Source: Sva-07 sp963793335
GTDB taxonomy: Bacteria > Actinomycetota > Acidimicrobiia > Acidimicrobiales > Ilumatobacteraceae
Length of the DNA stretch: 64,000 nt
Assembly (NCBI GenBank): GCA_963793335.1
Contig: CAWBZS010000018.1
Location: 6,934 to 70,933 of the forward strand
Direction of reading: 5' to 3'
Part shown: piece by piece, positions 1 to 9,381 of the stretch
Layout of the letters: each line of letters starts with the position of its first letter
How positions within the stretch are numbered: the first letter of the stretch is position 1
The notes under the pieces: model-generated
The model's database searches: none
Told to the model about the DNA's origin: nothing
The model's input: the letters and a program-made list of their open reading frames with translations, nothing else
Position numbers and translations under genes: made by a program

Positions 1-66
1 TACGGCGTCGAGGTCGACCTCGACCCATGCCCACCGTCCGGTCGAGCTCGCGAGGGCCCCGTTCAT
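1..66 (-). CDS. alr: Alanine racemase, N-terminal fragment (cut by window edge)
   Basis: Only the first 22 codons are inside the window. The ATG at 66-64 overlaps the nnr stop as ATGA, a typical coupled junction. The translated start contains WVEVDLDAV, which matches the start of the PLP-binding barrel of alanine racemases (usually W.E.DL.A...N). The family makes D-alanine for peptidoglycan. The order acpS, nnr, alr is a known actinobacterial arrangement and supports the call. The PLP lysine and catalytic tyrosine lie outside the window. Confidence 0.7.
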   Translation of the reverse strand, partial: MNGALASSTGRWAWVEVDLDAV

Positions 67-1439
67 GACACGATCAGCTCCGAGAGCGCCGCCGGGAGGA
101 GCTCGACGATGTCGCCGGCCAGCAGTCCTCGGACGGCACCGCGCCGGGCCGCATCCGCGTGCAACCATGCACCGGCGCCCGCAGCCCGAATCGGGTCGAC
201 GCCGGTTGCGAGCAGTGCCGCGATCACCCCGGTCAACACGTCGCCCGAGCCGGCAGTGGCGAGGCGCTCGTCGCCGTGGTCGACCACCAGCACTGCCCCG
301 GTGGGGTCGGCGACCACGGTCGTCGGACCCTTCAGCAACACCACGACCTCGAGATCGGCCGCCAGTCGGCGTGTGGACGCCACTCGATCGGCATCCGGCG
401 GGCCACCGACGAGGGTCGCATACTCGCCATCGTGCGGCGTGATCACCGTGGGCTGACTGCGAGATCGCAACAGCGGTGCAGCACCCCCACTACCGGCCGC
501 GGCGGCGAAGATTCCGTCGCCGTCGATCACGAGTGGCAGCGCGGCGTCAGCGATCAGACGGCGCACGGCGCCGACCAGACCGTCTGCTCGACCGAGCCCA
601 GGACCGACCGCCAACGCGCTGAAGCGGGACAGATCGCCGAGCACATCGTCGGCGAAGCCGTCGGCTGGAATGCGCTGCTGGATGATCTCGCTGCGGGCAC
701 CAGGATCAGCCCCGGGGCTCGAGAGGGCCACGAGACCGGCGCCGGAACGTGCGGCCGCGGCGGCACACAGCCGTCCCGCTCCCAGCATTCCCGGACTGCC
801 GGCCACCACGCGCACCGCACCCTGCCACTTGTGCGCGTCGACTCGCCGGGTGGGCAGCCAGGCCGCGACGTCGTCGACGCCGACGAGCTGCTGGTCGGCG
901 ATCGACACATCGAGGCCGATGTCGGCCACGGTGACCTCGCCGGACAGCACACGTCCGCGCCCGAGCAGCAGGCCCGGCTTCAGCGCCTGGAACGTCACCG
1001 TGCGGTCGGCGGCGAGCACACCGTCGTCCGCCTCCCCGGTGAGCGCGTCGACACCGCTCGGGATGTCGACAGCAAGCACCAGCGGTCGATCACCCGACGG
1101 CGAGACGATGCCGGGTCCTGCCCAACGCCCGCGGAAGCCGGTGCCGTAGGCGGCATCGACGACCAGGTCGCAACTCGGCAACACCGGTGGACACGCCGCA
1201 GCGTCGATCACGCGCACCGTGACTCCACGCTGCGCGAGATACGTTGCGGCGACACGCCCGTCGTTGCCGTTGTTGCCCCGTCCGGCAATCACATCGACGA
1301 CTCGCCCGTAAGCACCTCCGAGCATCTCGAGCGCGACCTGGGCCGTCGCCCGACCGGCACGGTCGACCAACTCCTCGACCGTCTCGGGCGCAGCCGCGTC
1401 GACGGCACGCATCTGCTCCGGTGTCACGATCGGCGTCAC
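63..1439 (-). CDS. nnr: Bifunctional NAD(P)H-hydrate epimerase / ADP-dependent NAD(P)H-hydrate dehydratase
   Basis: This 458-residue protein repairs hydrated NADH/NADPH (NADHX/NADPHX). The N-terminal YjeF_N-type epimerase part (about residues 1-200) has the glycine/asparagine motif GRGNNGNDG near residue 53. The C-terminal ribokinase-like dehydratase part (about 215-458) has the VDAHKWQGAVRVVAGS entry, LKGPTTVV and the ATAGSGDVLTG ATP/substrate loop. The start is GTG with no clear Shine-Dalgarno, but MTPIVTPEQMRAVD is the normal family opening. It lies downstream of the acyl-CoA synthetase gene and is translationally coupled to alr. Confidence 0.9.
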   Translation of the reverse strand: MTPIVTPEQMRAVDAAAPETVEELVDRAGRATAQVALEMLGGAYGRVVDVIAGRGNNGNDGRVAATYLAQRGVTVRVIDAAACPPVLPSCDLVVDAAYGTGFRGRWAGPGIVSPSGDRPLVLAVDIPSGVDALTGEADDGVLAADRTVTFQALKPGLLLGRGRVLSGEVTVADIGLDVSIADQQLVGVDDVAAWLPTRRVDAHKWQGAVRVVAGSPGMLGAGRLCAAAAARSGAGLVALSSPGADPGARSEIIQQRIPADGFADDVLGDLSRFSALAVGPGLGRADGLVGAVRRLIADAALPLVIDGDGIFAAAAGSGGAAPLLRSRSQPTVITPHDGEYATLVGGPPDADRVASTRRLAADLEVVVLLKGPTTVVADPTGAVLVVDHGDERLATAGSGDVLTGVIAALLATGVDPIRAAGAGAWLHADAARRGAVRGLLAGDIVELLPAALSELIVS

Positions 1440-1481
1440 GCCATCGAGCGTAACGAAGCAGCAAGCGACGCGATCCTGCGG

Positions 1482-3242
1482 TCAGCTGCTGAGCAACGAT
1501 TCCTTGAGGTCGCGCTTGACGAACTTGCCGTTGGCGTTGCGCGGCAGCGCGTCGTTGAGGAACCAGATGCGCTCGGGCACCTTGAACTTCGCCATGTGTT
1601 CACCGAGGCGGCCCTTGAGCTGCTCCTCGGTCATCGACACGCCCGGCGCGAGCACGATCGCAGCACCGACGATCTCGCCGAGCCGATCGTCCGGTACGCC
1701 GAACACCGCGGCTTCGGCGACGCCATCGAGCTCGTAGATGGCACTTTCGACCTCGGAGCAGTACACGTTCTCGCCGCCTCGCAGCACCATGTCCTTGATG
1801 CGGTCGACGATGAACACGAATCCGTCCTCGTCGATCGTGGCCACGTCACCGGTGTGGAACCAACCGTCGCGGATCGCGTCAGCGGTTGCCTCCTCACGGT
1901 TGAGGTAGCCCTTGATCACGATGGCGCCGCGCACGCACAGCTCACCGGGCTGGCCGGCTGGCACTTCGTTGTCGTTCTCATCGACGAGCTTCGCTTCCAA
2001 CGTCGGCACCACGCGCCCACACGAGGCCGGCTTCGCGACGTAGAGACTGCCGGAGTTGGCCGTGACGATGCCGTGGGTCTCGGTGAGGCCGTACCCGGTG
2101 CTCGGAGCTCCGCCGGCCAGCGACTTGTCGATCTTGTCGACGAGGTCGGGCTGCAGCGGTGCCCCGCCGCCACCCATCCCGGCGAGCGTCGAGGTGTCTC
2201 GGGTCTCCCAGTCGGGATGCATGAGCATCTCACGGCTCATCGTCGGCACGCCCGAGAAGTTGGTGACGCCTTCTCGTTCGATCAGCTCGAGCGCGCGACC
2301 CGCGTCCCACTTGTAGGTGAAGACGATGCGCGACCCCGAGATCGTCGCCGGATGCAGCAGGCAGTTGTTCGCCGTGACATGGAACAGCGGCGTCGGGGCC
2401 ATGAACACGTTCTGCTTCGGCATGCCGTCGTCGCCGGTTGTGACTGCAGGGGGCGAGCCGGCCGCTGCCGCTGCTGTCGTTGCCACCGTCGTCATGAATG
2501 CGATGTTGAGCAGGTTGTGCACCGAGCCGCGATGGGTGAGCTGCGCCCCCTTCGGGAACCCGGTCGTGCCGGAGGTGTAGAAGATGCAGGCGTCGTCATC
2601 GGGGTCGATGTCGACCGCGGGCAGGTCGGCGGGCGCCGCTGCTGGGTCGATCACGTCCTCCCACCGGTCGGCGTCGTCGGGGAGCTCGCCGTCGTAGCGC
2701 ACCGTCATCAGATGCAGCGGCGCGGCGGCACGCAGTCCGTCGAGCACCGGTAGGACCCGCTCGACGCGCTCTCCATCAGCGATCAACACCTTTGGGCGCG
2801 AGTCGGACAGCCCGTACTCCATCTCCTCCGAGGTCCACCATGCGTTCATGCCGACGCACGCCGCACCGATCGACACGATCGCCCAGTAGCCGAAGACCCA
2901 CTCCGGGTAGTTGCGCATTGCGAGCGCGACGCGGTCACCGGGTTCGACGCCGTACTCGTCGACCAGTCGCGCCGCCAGCGCACGAATGATGGCGTCCGAT
3001 TCCGCGTAGGTGTACCGCTCGTCTTCGTAGACGACGTAGTCCCGATCGCCGTAGCCGCGTGCGAGTTCCCACACGGTGCGCATCGACGGCAACTCGTTCT
3101 CGAACACGATGATCGGCACCCCGCGTACGTCGATCGTCGTGGTCGCGTACTGCGCCCCCGGTGCCGTCAGTTCATCCCACGCTGCCTGAAACTCCTCGAT
3201 CATGGCGAGCATGTTGGCAGCGACGAGGCCACGAGTCCTCAT
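1482..3242 (-). CDS. AMP-forming acyl-CoA synthetase / fatty-acid--CoA ligase family protein
   Basis: This is a 586-residue ANL-superfamily enzyme that adenylates a carboxylic acid and transfers it to CoA. Visible motifs are the P-loop-like YTSGTTGFPKG, the A5 motif GYGLTETHG, the A7/A8 block TGDVATIDEDG...RIKDMVLRGGENV and the C-terminal NGKFVKRDL with the catalytic lysine. The substrate cannot be told from sequence; a medium or long fatty acid, or a degradation intermediate, is likely. The start is unsure because ATG codons at 3242, 3212 and 3203 all lack a good Shine-Dalgarno. It lies 31 bp after acpS and is probably in the same transcript. Confidence 0.85.
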   Translation of the reverse strand: MRTRGLVAANMLAMIEEFQAAWDELTAPGAQYATTTIDVRGVPIIVFENELPSMRTVWELARGYGDRDYVVYEDERYTYAESDAIIRALAARLVDEYGVEPGDRVALAMRNYPEWVFGYWAIVSIGAACVGMNAWWTSEEMEYGLSDSRPKVLIADGERVERVLPVLDGLRAAAPLHLMTVRYDGELPDDADRWEDVIDPAAAPADLPAVDIDPDDDACIFYTSGTTGFPKGAQLTHRGSVHNLLNIAFMTTVATTAAAAAGSPPAVTTGDDGMPKQNVFMAPTPLFHVTANNCLLHPATISGSRIVFTYKWDAGRALELIEREGVTNFSGVPTMSREMLMHPDWETRDTSTLAGMGGGGAPLQPDLVDKIDKSLAGGAPSTGYGLTETHGIVTANSGSLYVAKPASCGRVVPTLEAKLVDENDNEVPAGQPGELCVRGAIVIKGYLNREEATADAIRDGWFHTGDVATIDEDGFVFIVDRIKDMVLRGGENVYCSEVESAIYELDGVAEAAVFGVPDDRLGEIVGAAIVLAPGVSMTEEQLKGRLGEHMAKFKVPERIWFLNDALPRNANGKFVKRDLKESLLSS

Positions 3243-3273
3243 CGGGCCGGCTCGGGCCCCCGGTCCAGCGGTG

Positions 3274-3654
3274 TCAGGCGTTGCCGTCGGCGATCACATA
3301 CGCCGCCGCGGTGAGGTCGCTGTGCGTCAACGACAGATGCCACGCGGCCACGCCGGCCGCGGCGGCCAGCTCGGCAGCACGCCCACTGATCACCAGCGAT
3401 GGGCGCCCCGAGGGCGACCGTTGCACCCACGCCTCGTGGAACCCGAACGCTCCGAGGCCGACACCGAGCGATTTCATCACCGCTTCGCGGGCGGCGAATC
3501 GTGCGGCCAGTGACGGCACGGGATCGACCTGGGCGGACACGTAGGCCAGTTCGTCGTCGGTGAAGAGTCGCGTCCGCATCGACGGGGTGCGCTCGAGCGA
3601 ACGACGAAATCGTTCGATGTCGACCAGGTCGACCCCGATGCCGATCACTGCCAC
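3274..3654 (-). CDS. acpS: Holo-[acyl-carrier-protein] synthase (4'-phosphopantetheinyl transferase)
   Basis: This 126-residue protein moves the phosphopantetheine arm of CoA onto acyl carrier protein. It has the two family signatures: GVDLVDIERF at the N-terminus (Mg-binding Asp) and FAAREAVMKSLG near residue 53 (Mg-binding Glu and catalytic Lys). Its length is normal for AcpS. The start is GTG. It follows glmS by 16 bp and precedes the acyl-CoA synthetase, so a cell-envelope and lipid precursor operon is plausible. Confidence 0.92.
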   Translation of the reverse strand: MAVIGIGVDLVDIERFRRSLERTPSMRTRLFTDDELAYVSAQVDPVPSLAARFAAREAVMKSLGVGLGAFGFHEAWVQRSPSGRPSLVISGRAAELAAAAGVAAWHLSLTHSDLTAAAYVIADGNA

Positions 3655-3670
3655 GCGACCACCCGTTCGC

Positions 3671-6600
3671 TCACCGGCGCCAATGGTCCGCAGCGTCGGA
3701 GATCGGCTCGATCAACAGTGCTGCGACACCGAGTTCACCCAGCAGCGAGTCATCGAAGCTGCCTTCGGTCTCGCTGACCCAGTCGACCAGCCGGTCGTAG
3801 CGCCGGTCGTAGCCTTGGAGCACACCGCGCATCACGTCGGCTGGCAACCGGTCGTGCAGCGCCAGGTGCAGCAGCGTGATCCCAGTGGTCTCGCCGCCCT
3901 TGACCTCGGGCACGAAGGCGATGGTGCGACCATCGCTGCGGCCGACCGCCACCAGGACCTCGCGTTCGGAGGCCACACGATGCTTGGTCCCTCGCAGCTC
4001 GGCGCCCCCCTCGACGCGGCTCGACAGGTCTCGCGAGATGCCACCGCGATCGATGATCGCGATCGAGTCGCCGTCGATTCGGTAGCGGGTGTAGCCCCGC
4101 ACGTCGGCAACGGCGGGGTCGAGATCGGCGAGCACCTTGAGCGTGCGGTAGCTGAGCACGTCGCGTCCGGCGCCAGCGGCCAGAACCGCCTGCACGAGCG
4201 GGCGATCGATGATGCCCTCGTCGCTGCGTGAGATCCCCACGGTGACGGTCTTCGCCTGGTGTTTGATCGTGTCGATCGGGCGGGTCAACTCCCCGATCGC
4301 CCGGGTCAGCGCCACGACGAGGTCGTCGATCAGTGCAGCGGGGCTGCCGACCTTGCCCGACTGCTGTTGGTACTGCTCGACCGGACGATCCGACAGCACG
4401 TCACGCAACAGCCCCGACAGCCGAGCGGCCGTGGATGCTTCGAGCTGGCCGTCGTACCGTCCCGACCGCAGACCGTCGGAGAACCGGTCGGCCGACTGGC
4501 GCAGCTCGACACGAAGACGGCTCACCACCTCGTCGCCGGAGAGCTGCTCGCCGACGAGTCGTTCGATCGTGGTGCGCGCCTCACGCAGCGGATGCGCCGA
4601 GGCGTCGATGGCCAGCGCCGCCTCGTAGCCGAACAGGTGACCGACCATCGCCGACAGCACGAACCCCAGCGCCGGGTCGACCGCAGGGACATGGATCGTG
4701 GCCGCAGCGTGGTAGCGCGCCTCGCCGTCGTTGGCGACGACGACTGGCGTCGCCTTGTGTGCCGAGAAGATCGCGACTTCCTTTGCGACGTCGTCGGCAG
4801 TGGACCCGACCAGGCCCGCCGCACATACGAGGATGAGCGGCTCGGATGACAGGTCGATGTGCTTCTTGTCCTCGGTGGAGTCGCACGCCATCGACTTGTA
4901 GCAGAGCTCGCTGAGCTTGATCCGGACCTCTTCGGCAGCCACCTTGTTCGGGCCGTTGCCGACCACGGCCCAGTACCGCTTGGGTGGAGCGAGGCGGGCT
5001 GCGTCCGCGATCGCATCACGGCGTGTGAGCACCTCGCGCATCGCTGCAGGCAGCTCGCGCAGCGACGCGAGGAGTTCCGTTCGCCGCCTGGCGTCACCGA
5101 GACCGGCGGCCTCAGCGATGGCACACGACAGCACTGCACCGGCGGCGACCTGTGCGTAGAACGCCTTCGTGGATGCGACGCTCATCTCCACATCTCGACC
5201 GTCGGAGGTGTACATCACGCCATCGGCCTTGTCGGTGAGGTCGCTCCCGCGTCGGTTGACGATGCCGATCACCGCAGCGCCGCGTGCGCGCAGCAAGTCG
5301 ACCGTGCGGTTCGTGTCGGTGGTGGTACCGGATTGGCTGACGGCGATGGCGAGCGTGTCACTCATGTCGAGGCGCATCGAGAAACCAGACAGCTCGGTGG
5401 CGGTGATCGCATCGACATCGAGTTCCGCGTTCGTCAACTCGTCGAGGATCGCGGCGGTGCTCTGTCCGGCGACCGCCGCCGTGCCCTGCCCGATCACCCG
5501 AACACGGGTGATGCTGCCAGCTGCGAGACGCTCGGCGATGTCGGGCGGCAGTGCCCGCTCTCCGACGTCAGCGCGGAGCCCCCCATCGGTGTCGACGATC
5601 TTGCCTCGCAGCGTCTTCGCGAAGCTCGTCGGGGCCTCGGAGATCTCCTTGAGCAGGAAGTGTGGCGCGTCGCCCCGATTGATGTCGCGAGTGGTCACCT
5701 CGGCGGTGACGACATCATCGGGTCCGACCGGCAGGGCAGAACCGTCGTACGAGCGACGAACGATCGAGTGGAGTTCGCCCGCACTGTCGCCGTCGAGCAC
5801 CACGATCTCGCCGCCGTGTTCACCGTCCATTCGGACGTACTGTGCAGTCTCCTCGACGACCCCGTACGGCTCGCTCGCCACGATGTAGCAGTCGTCGGCG
5901 AGGCCGATGTACAAGCCCTGGCCGCTGCCTCTGAGGGCGAGCAACAGCTGCGACGGCGCCTCGGCGCTCGCCACACCGATCGCCACCGAGCCTTCGAACT
6001 CCGCAACGGTGCGCCGGAAGGCCTCCTCGAGCGGAGCGGTTGCAGCGTGTCGGGCGACCAGCGCTGGAATCACCTTGGCGTCCGTGGTGATCGTCGACGC
6101 GATCCGCAGCCCGTGGGCAACGCGGAGGTCGGCGTGGTTGTCGACGTCCCCGTTGAGCGCCGCGACCACGTAGGGCTCGGCCGCGCCAGCGGGCTGTTCG
6201 AGCTCGAACGAGTTCAAGGGGTGGGTGTTGGGCTCACTGATGATCCCGACGCTCGCCCAGCGAGTGTGGCCCAAGATGGCCACTCGCGCCGACGGAGAAC
6301 GCAGGGCGCGGCGCAACAACGGGTCGGCCTCGAGCGCCCGGCGGAGCGCTGCGGTGTTGTCGCCGAGCTCGCCGATCTCAGCGGCCGCCTTGTAGACGAA
6401 CGACAGGCAGGAACCAGCCGCAACGACCGCTCCCGACTGGAACAGCGGATCGGTGCCACGTTCGGCAACCAACGACGCAAGCGGCTCGGCAGCGATGTCG
6501 TGGCCCCACACGAACACGTGCAGGCCGGCGGAGTCGCGGCCGCGGACCTCCAAGCGGTCGATGGCCGAGAACGCCTGCTGGACGGCCAGGTACCCGCCGA

Positions 6601-7030
6601 GCATCGAATCCGACGCATCGCGCCCGGCAAGGGCGTCCACCTCACGGGTGGTGCGCAGTCGATCGTGGCGGACCGCCCACAGCACGTCCTTGAGGCCGAT
6701 CAGTTCGGCATTGGCCTGCTCGAGCGCTTCCGCATCGAGGCCGTCGACGTTCGAGTCGAGCGCCCCCTCGACACTGCTGGCGAGCGCGTCGAGGCGATCG
6801 AGCCGCTCCGTGATCGCGGCCACCAGATCGACGTGGCCGACGAGCGCCAACACGCCCGGCAGCCCGCGGAGCGCATCGTCGACGACACCGACGGCACGAG
6901 CTGACCCGACGAGGGACGTTGCAGGGGCCTCCAACTGATCGAGTGCACGATCGAGGTCGGCGAGCATCTGGGCCCCGTCGGGCGTCGGCCGCGTCGGAGG
7001 TCTGCTGACGATGCCGATGATGCCGCACAT
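3671..7030 (-). CDS. Very long GlmS-like glutamine--fructose-6-phosphate aminotransferase (class II amidotransferase + double SIS)
   Basis: This 1119-residue protein is nearly twice the usual GlmS length of about 600. Cys2 in MCGIIGIV is the class II amidotransferase nucleophile. About 135 extra, mostly helical residues then precede LEVRGRDSAG (160-169), which in ordinary GlmS lies near residue 25-35. The amidotransferase domain continues through GHTRWASVG and NGDVDNHADL, followed by the linker HFLLKEISEAP. The first SIS domain has SQSGTTTDT and EMSVASTKAF. The second SIS half is divergent: the usual LK.GPLALI-type segment reads EDKKHIDLSSEPLILV. About 250 residues beyond the second SIS match nothing I recognise. 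Its position next to glmM argues for a role in glucosamine-6-phosphate supply, but the altered second half means the reaction should not be assumed. Confidence 0.8.
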   Translation of the reverse strand: MCGIIGIVSRPPTRPTPDGAQMLADLDRALDQLEAPATSLVGSARAVGVVDDALRGLPGVLALVGHVDLVAAITERLDRLDALASSVEGALDSNVDGLDAEALEQANAELIGLKDVLWAVRHDRLRTTREVDALAGRDASDSMLGGYLAVQQAFSAIDRLEVRGRDSAGLHVFVWGHDIAAEPLASLVAERGTDPLFQSGAVVAAGSCLSFVYKAAAEIGELGDNTAALRRALEADPLLRRALRSPSARVAILGHTRWASVGIISEPNTHPLNSFELEQPAGAAEPYVVAALNGDVDNHADLRVAHGLRIASTITTDAKVIPALVARHAATAPLEEAFRRTVAEFEGSVAIGVASAEAPSQLLLALRGSGQGLYIGLADDCYIVASEPYGVVEETAQYVRMDGEHGGEIVVLDGDSAGELHSIVRRSYDGSALPVGPDDVVTAEVTTRDINRGDAPHFLLKEISEAPTSFAKTLRGKIVDTDGGLRADVGERALPPDIAERLAAGSITRVRVIGQGTAAVAGQSTAAILDELTNAELDVDAITATELSGFSMRLDMSDTLAIAVSQSGTTTDTNRTVDLLRARGAAVIGIVNRRGSDLTDKADGVMYTSDGRDVEMSVASTKAFYAQVAAGAVLSCAIAEAAGLGDARRRTELLASLRELPAAMREVLTRRDAIADAARLAPPKRYWAVVGNGPNKVAAEEVRIKLSELCYKSMACDSTEDKKHIDLSSEPLILVCAAGLVGSTADDVAKEVAIFSAHKATPVVVANDGEARYHAAATIHVPAVDPALGFVLSAMVGHLFGYEAALAIDASAHPLREARTTIERLVGEQLSGDEVVSRLRVELRQSADRFSDGLRSGRYDGQLEASTAARLSGLLRDVLSDRPVEQYQQQSGKVGSPAALIDDLVVALTRAIGELTRPIDTIKHQAKTVTVGISRSDEGIIDRPLVQAVLAAGAGRDVLSYRTLKVLADLDPAVADVRGYTRYRIDGDSIAIIDRGGISRDLSSRVEGGAELRGTKHRVASEREVLVAVGRSDGRTIAFVPEVKGGETTGITLLHLALHDRLPADVMRGVLQGYDRRYDRLVDWVSETEGSFDDSLLGELGVAALLIEPISDAADHWRR

Positions 7031-7053
7031 GAGCGGTCAGGCTACTGGCGCCC

Positions 7054-8388
7054 TCAGCCGCCAAGGTGGCGGGCTGCGTCGGCGACGTCGTTGGCGAGGC
7101 GTCGTGCCATCTCGTCCGATGGCGCTTCGACCATCACCCGAACGAGGGGCTCCGTGCCGCTCGCTCGAACGAGGATGCGCCCAGCGCCGCCGAGGTCGCG
7201 CTGCGCATCGGCGATCTGATCGCTGAGTAGATCTGCGATGTCGGGCATGCGACGCGCAACCGGGACGTTGACGAGCACCTGCGGCAGTGAGGTCATCGTC
7301 GCCGCCGCCACCTCGGCCAGCGGCCGGCCCGCACGCTTCACCGCGTCGAGCAGCGCGACTGCGGTCAAGATGCCGTCGCCGGTGGTGGCGTGATCAGCGA
7401 AGATCACATGGCCCGACTGCTCGCCGCCCAATGAGTAGTCGCCCGCAGCCAGTGCAGCCAGCACGTACCGGTCGCCCACCGCGGTTTCGACCACATCGAT
7501 GCCTGCGCGTTCCATGGCAAGTCGGAACCCCAGGTTGGTCATCACCGTCACAACGACACCGTTGTTGCGCAGCGCACCTCGCGCCCGCAGGTCGTTGGCG
7601 GTGATCGCGATGATGTGGTCGCCGTCGACGACGGTGCCCGTGTGGTCGACCGCGATCAACCGATCGGCGTCGCCGTCGAGAGCGATGCCGACATCGGCCG
7701 AGTGCTCGACGACCGCCGCGGCGACGAGCCGTGGCGCCGTCGCACCGCACCCGTCGTTGATGTTGCGCCCATCGGGCTCGTCGGCGATCACGATCACGTC
7801 GGCGCCGGCAGCGCGCAGCACATCGGGGCCGATGCGGTACCCAGCGCCATTGGCGGCGTCGAGCACCACCCGCACTCCGTCGAGTCGCAACCCGTCGAGA
7901 AATCCGACGACGTGGTCGATGTAGGCCTGGTGGTCGGCCGACACGTCGACGATCAGTCGGCGGGCCTGCTCGACGGTCGTCGGATCAGCTGGCTCGGTGA
8001 GCGCTTCGAGCGCTGCTTCGATGCGCCGCTCGACGTCGTCGGCCAGTTTCACGCCACCTTGAGCGAACAGCTTGATGCCGTTGTCGGTCCACGGGTTGTG
8101 CGACGCCGAGACGACCGCCCCGATCGCACCGCGTCGCTGCGCCTCGAAGGCAACCTGCGGCGTGGGCGCCACACCGAGGCGGACGACCTCGATGCCGTGG
8201 ATGGCAAAGCCGACGGCGAGCGCGTCGTCGAGTTCCGGCGTGGACGCTCGGGTGTCGCCACCGATGACCACCTGCGTGGCGCCATCGGAACACAGCACAC
8301 GCGCCGCGGCATACCCGAGGCGGGTGGCAAAGGTCGTGGTCAGCTCGCTGAGCGCAACGCCGCGAACACCATCGGTGCCGAACTGCAT
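7054..8388 (-). CDS. glmM: Phosphoglucosamine mutase
   Basis: This enzyme converts glucosamine-6-phosphate to glucosamine-1-phosphate for UDP-GlcNAc. The 444-residue protein opens with QFGTDGVRG. It carries SASHNP at 94-99 (phosphoserine Ser96), the metal loop DGDADR and the C-terminal phosphate loop RASGTEPLVRVMVE. An in-frame start exists at 8478, but it would overlap rpsI and add basic non-homologous residues. The ATG at 8388, 13 bp after the rpsI stop, is therefore chosen. It lies in the run rplM-rpsI-glmM-glmS-acpS, a conserved Gram-positive arrangement. Confidence 0.95.
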   Translation of the reverse strand: MQFGTDGVRGVALSELTTTFATRLGYAAARVLCSDGATQVVIGGDTRASTPELDDALAVGFAIHGIEVVRLGVAPTPQVAFEAQRRGAIGAVVSASHNPWTDNGIKLFAQGGVKLADDVERRIEAALEALTEPADPTTVEQARRLIVDVSADHQAYIDHVVGFLDGLRLDGVRVVLDAANGAGYRIGPDVLRAAGADVIVIADEPDGRNINDGCGATAPRLVAAAVVEHSADVGIALDGDADRLIAVDHTGTVVDGDHIIAITANDLRARGALRNNGVVVTVMTNLGFRLAMERAGIDVVETAVGDRYVLAALAAGDYSLGGEQSGHVIFADHATTGDGILTAVALLDAVKRAGRPLAEVAAATMTSLPQVLVNVPVARRMPDIADLLSDQIADAQRDLGGAGRILVRASGTEPLVRVMVEAPSDEMARRLANDVADAARHLGG

Positions 8389-8401
8389 TGCGTCGCCAGC
8401 G

Positions 8402-8797
8402 TCAGCGCTTGGTGAACTGCGGCGCCTTGCGGGCCTTCTTGAGGCCGTACTTCTTGCTTTCCTTCTTGCGCGAGTCACGCGTGAGGAGGCCAGCCTTCTT
8501 CAGCGCCGCACGGCTCTCGGGATCGAGTTCGACGAGCGAGCGGGCGACGGCGAGTCGGAGCGCTCCAGCCTGACCGCTGATGCCACCACCGTGGATCGAT
8601 GCGCTGATGTCGTAGCTTTCACGAGTGTCGGTGACGGTCAGCGCTTCGGAGACCACCATCTGCGACACCGCAGTGGGAAAGTACTCGTCGAGCGCCTTGC
8701 CGTTGATCGTGAACTGACCGGTGCCTGGGCGGAGCTGGGCGCGAGCCACTGCTTCCTTGCGGCGGCCGGTGGTCTGGGTGAGCGGTGCGGTTGCCAT
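8402..8797 (-). CDS. rpsI: 30S ribosomal protein S9
   Basis: This 131-residue protein contacts P-site tRNA with its C-terminal tail. The family core TGRRKEAVARA, the HGGGISGQAGA motif and the basic ending APQFTKR (normally K-R at the tip) are all present. It follows rplM by 33 bp and shares its promoter, as is usual for the L13-S9 pair. Confidence 0.97.
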   Translation of the reverse strand: MATAPLTQTTGRRKEAVARAQLRPGTGQFTINGKALDEYFPTAVSQMVVSEALTVTDTRESYDISASIHGGGISGQAGALRLAVARSLVELDPESRAALKKAGLLTRDSRKKESKKYGLKKARKAPQFTKR

Positions 8798-8830
8798 GCG
8801 TGCGTTGTCTCTCTAGCTACGTCGGTGCGT

Positions 8831-9277
8831 TCAGCGGGCCTTGGCGGCCGGGACTTCGAGCGTCGTGGGGGTCTGGGCTTGGTGCGGATGCGTCGGGCCG
8901 GCGTACACCTGGAGCTTCAGCATCTGCTGGCGCCCGAGTGGGCCCTTCGGGAGCATGCCCCGTACCGACTTGCGCAGCGCCTCGGTGGGCTTGCGGGCGT
9001 GGAGTTGGGCGTAGCTCTCGGACTTGATGCCGCCCGGGTAGCCGCTGTGGCGGTAGACCATCGTGCGGTCGGCCTTGCCGGCGGTCATCACGATCTTGTC
9101 GGCGTTGACGATGATCACGTGGTCGCCGGTGTCGATGTGCGGGGCGTACGTCGGCTTGTGCTTGCCACGCAGAATGCGGGCGACCTCGGTGCAGAGGCGC
9201 CCGAGCACGAGCCCTTCCGCGTCGACGACGTGCCAGTCACGCTGGATCTCGGAGGCTTTCGGGGTGTACGTCGGCAT
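8831..9277 (-). CDS. rplM: 50S ribosomal protein L13
   Basis: This is a 148-residue early-assembly protein of the large subunit. The chosen ATG gives MPTYTPKASEIQRDWHVVDA, the normal start. A longer frame reaching 9394 would read through the promoter at 9336-9364 and is rejected. The core motifs LGRLCTEVARILRGKHKPTY and GMLPKGPLGRQ are present. Its own promoter lies about 60-90 bp upstream, and the roughly 50-nt leader contains a small GTGGG/CCCAC hairpin. The start codon has only a weak Shine-Dalgarno. Confidence 0.96.
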   Translation of the reverse strand: MPTYTPKASEIQRDWHVVDAEGLVLGRLCTEVARILRGKHKPTYAPHIDTGDHVIIVNADKIVMTAGKADRTMVYRHSGYPGGIKSESYAQLHARKPTEALRKSVRGMLPKGPLGRQQMLKLQVYAGPTHPHQAQTPTTLEVPAAKAR

Positions 9278-9335
9278 GGCGCAATCAATCTGTCGAAGGT
9301 CGAGGAGTGGGTATCCCACAACGGGGAACCGTGAA

Positions 9336-9364
9336 ATGATACGGCCGCTGACTCCGGGCTCCAA
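9336..9364 (-). promoter_or_regulatory. Promoter for rplM-rpsI (-35 TTGGAG, 17 bp, -10 TATCAT)
   Basis: On the minus strand TTGGAG (9364-9359) and TATCAT (9341-9336) are separated by exactly 17 bp, matching a housekeeping sigma promoter. The predicted transcript start is near 9329, giving a leader of about 50 nt for rplM. It sits in the 104-bp gap after truA, where a new unit is expected. Confidence 0.65.
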
Positions 9365-9381
9365 CCTGCGGTCCGGGAAGG

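Noticed and set aside
159..2753. Plus-strand open frame opposite nnr and the acyl-CoA synthetase
   Set aside because: It crosses two well-supported minus-strand genes and its translation resembles no protein family.
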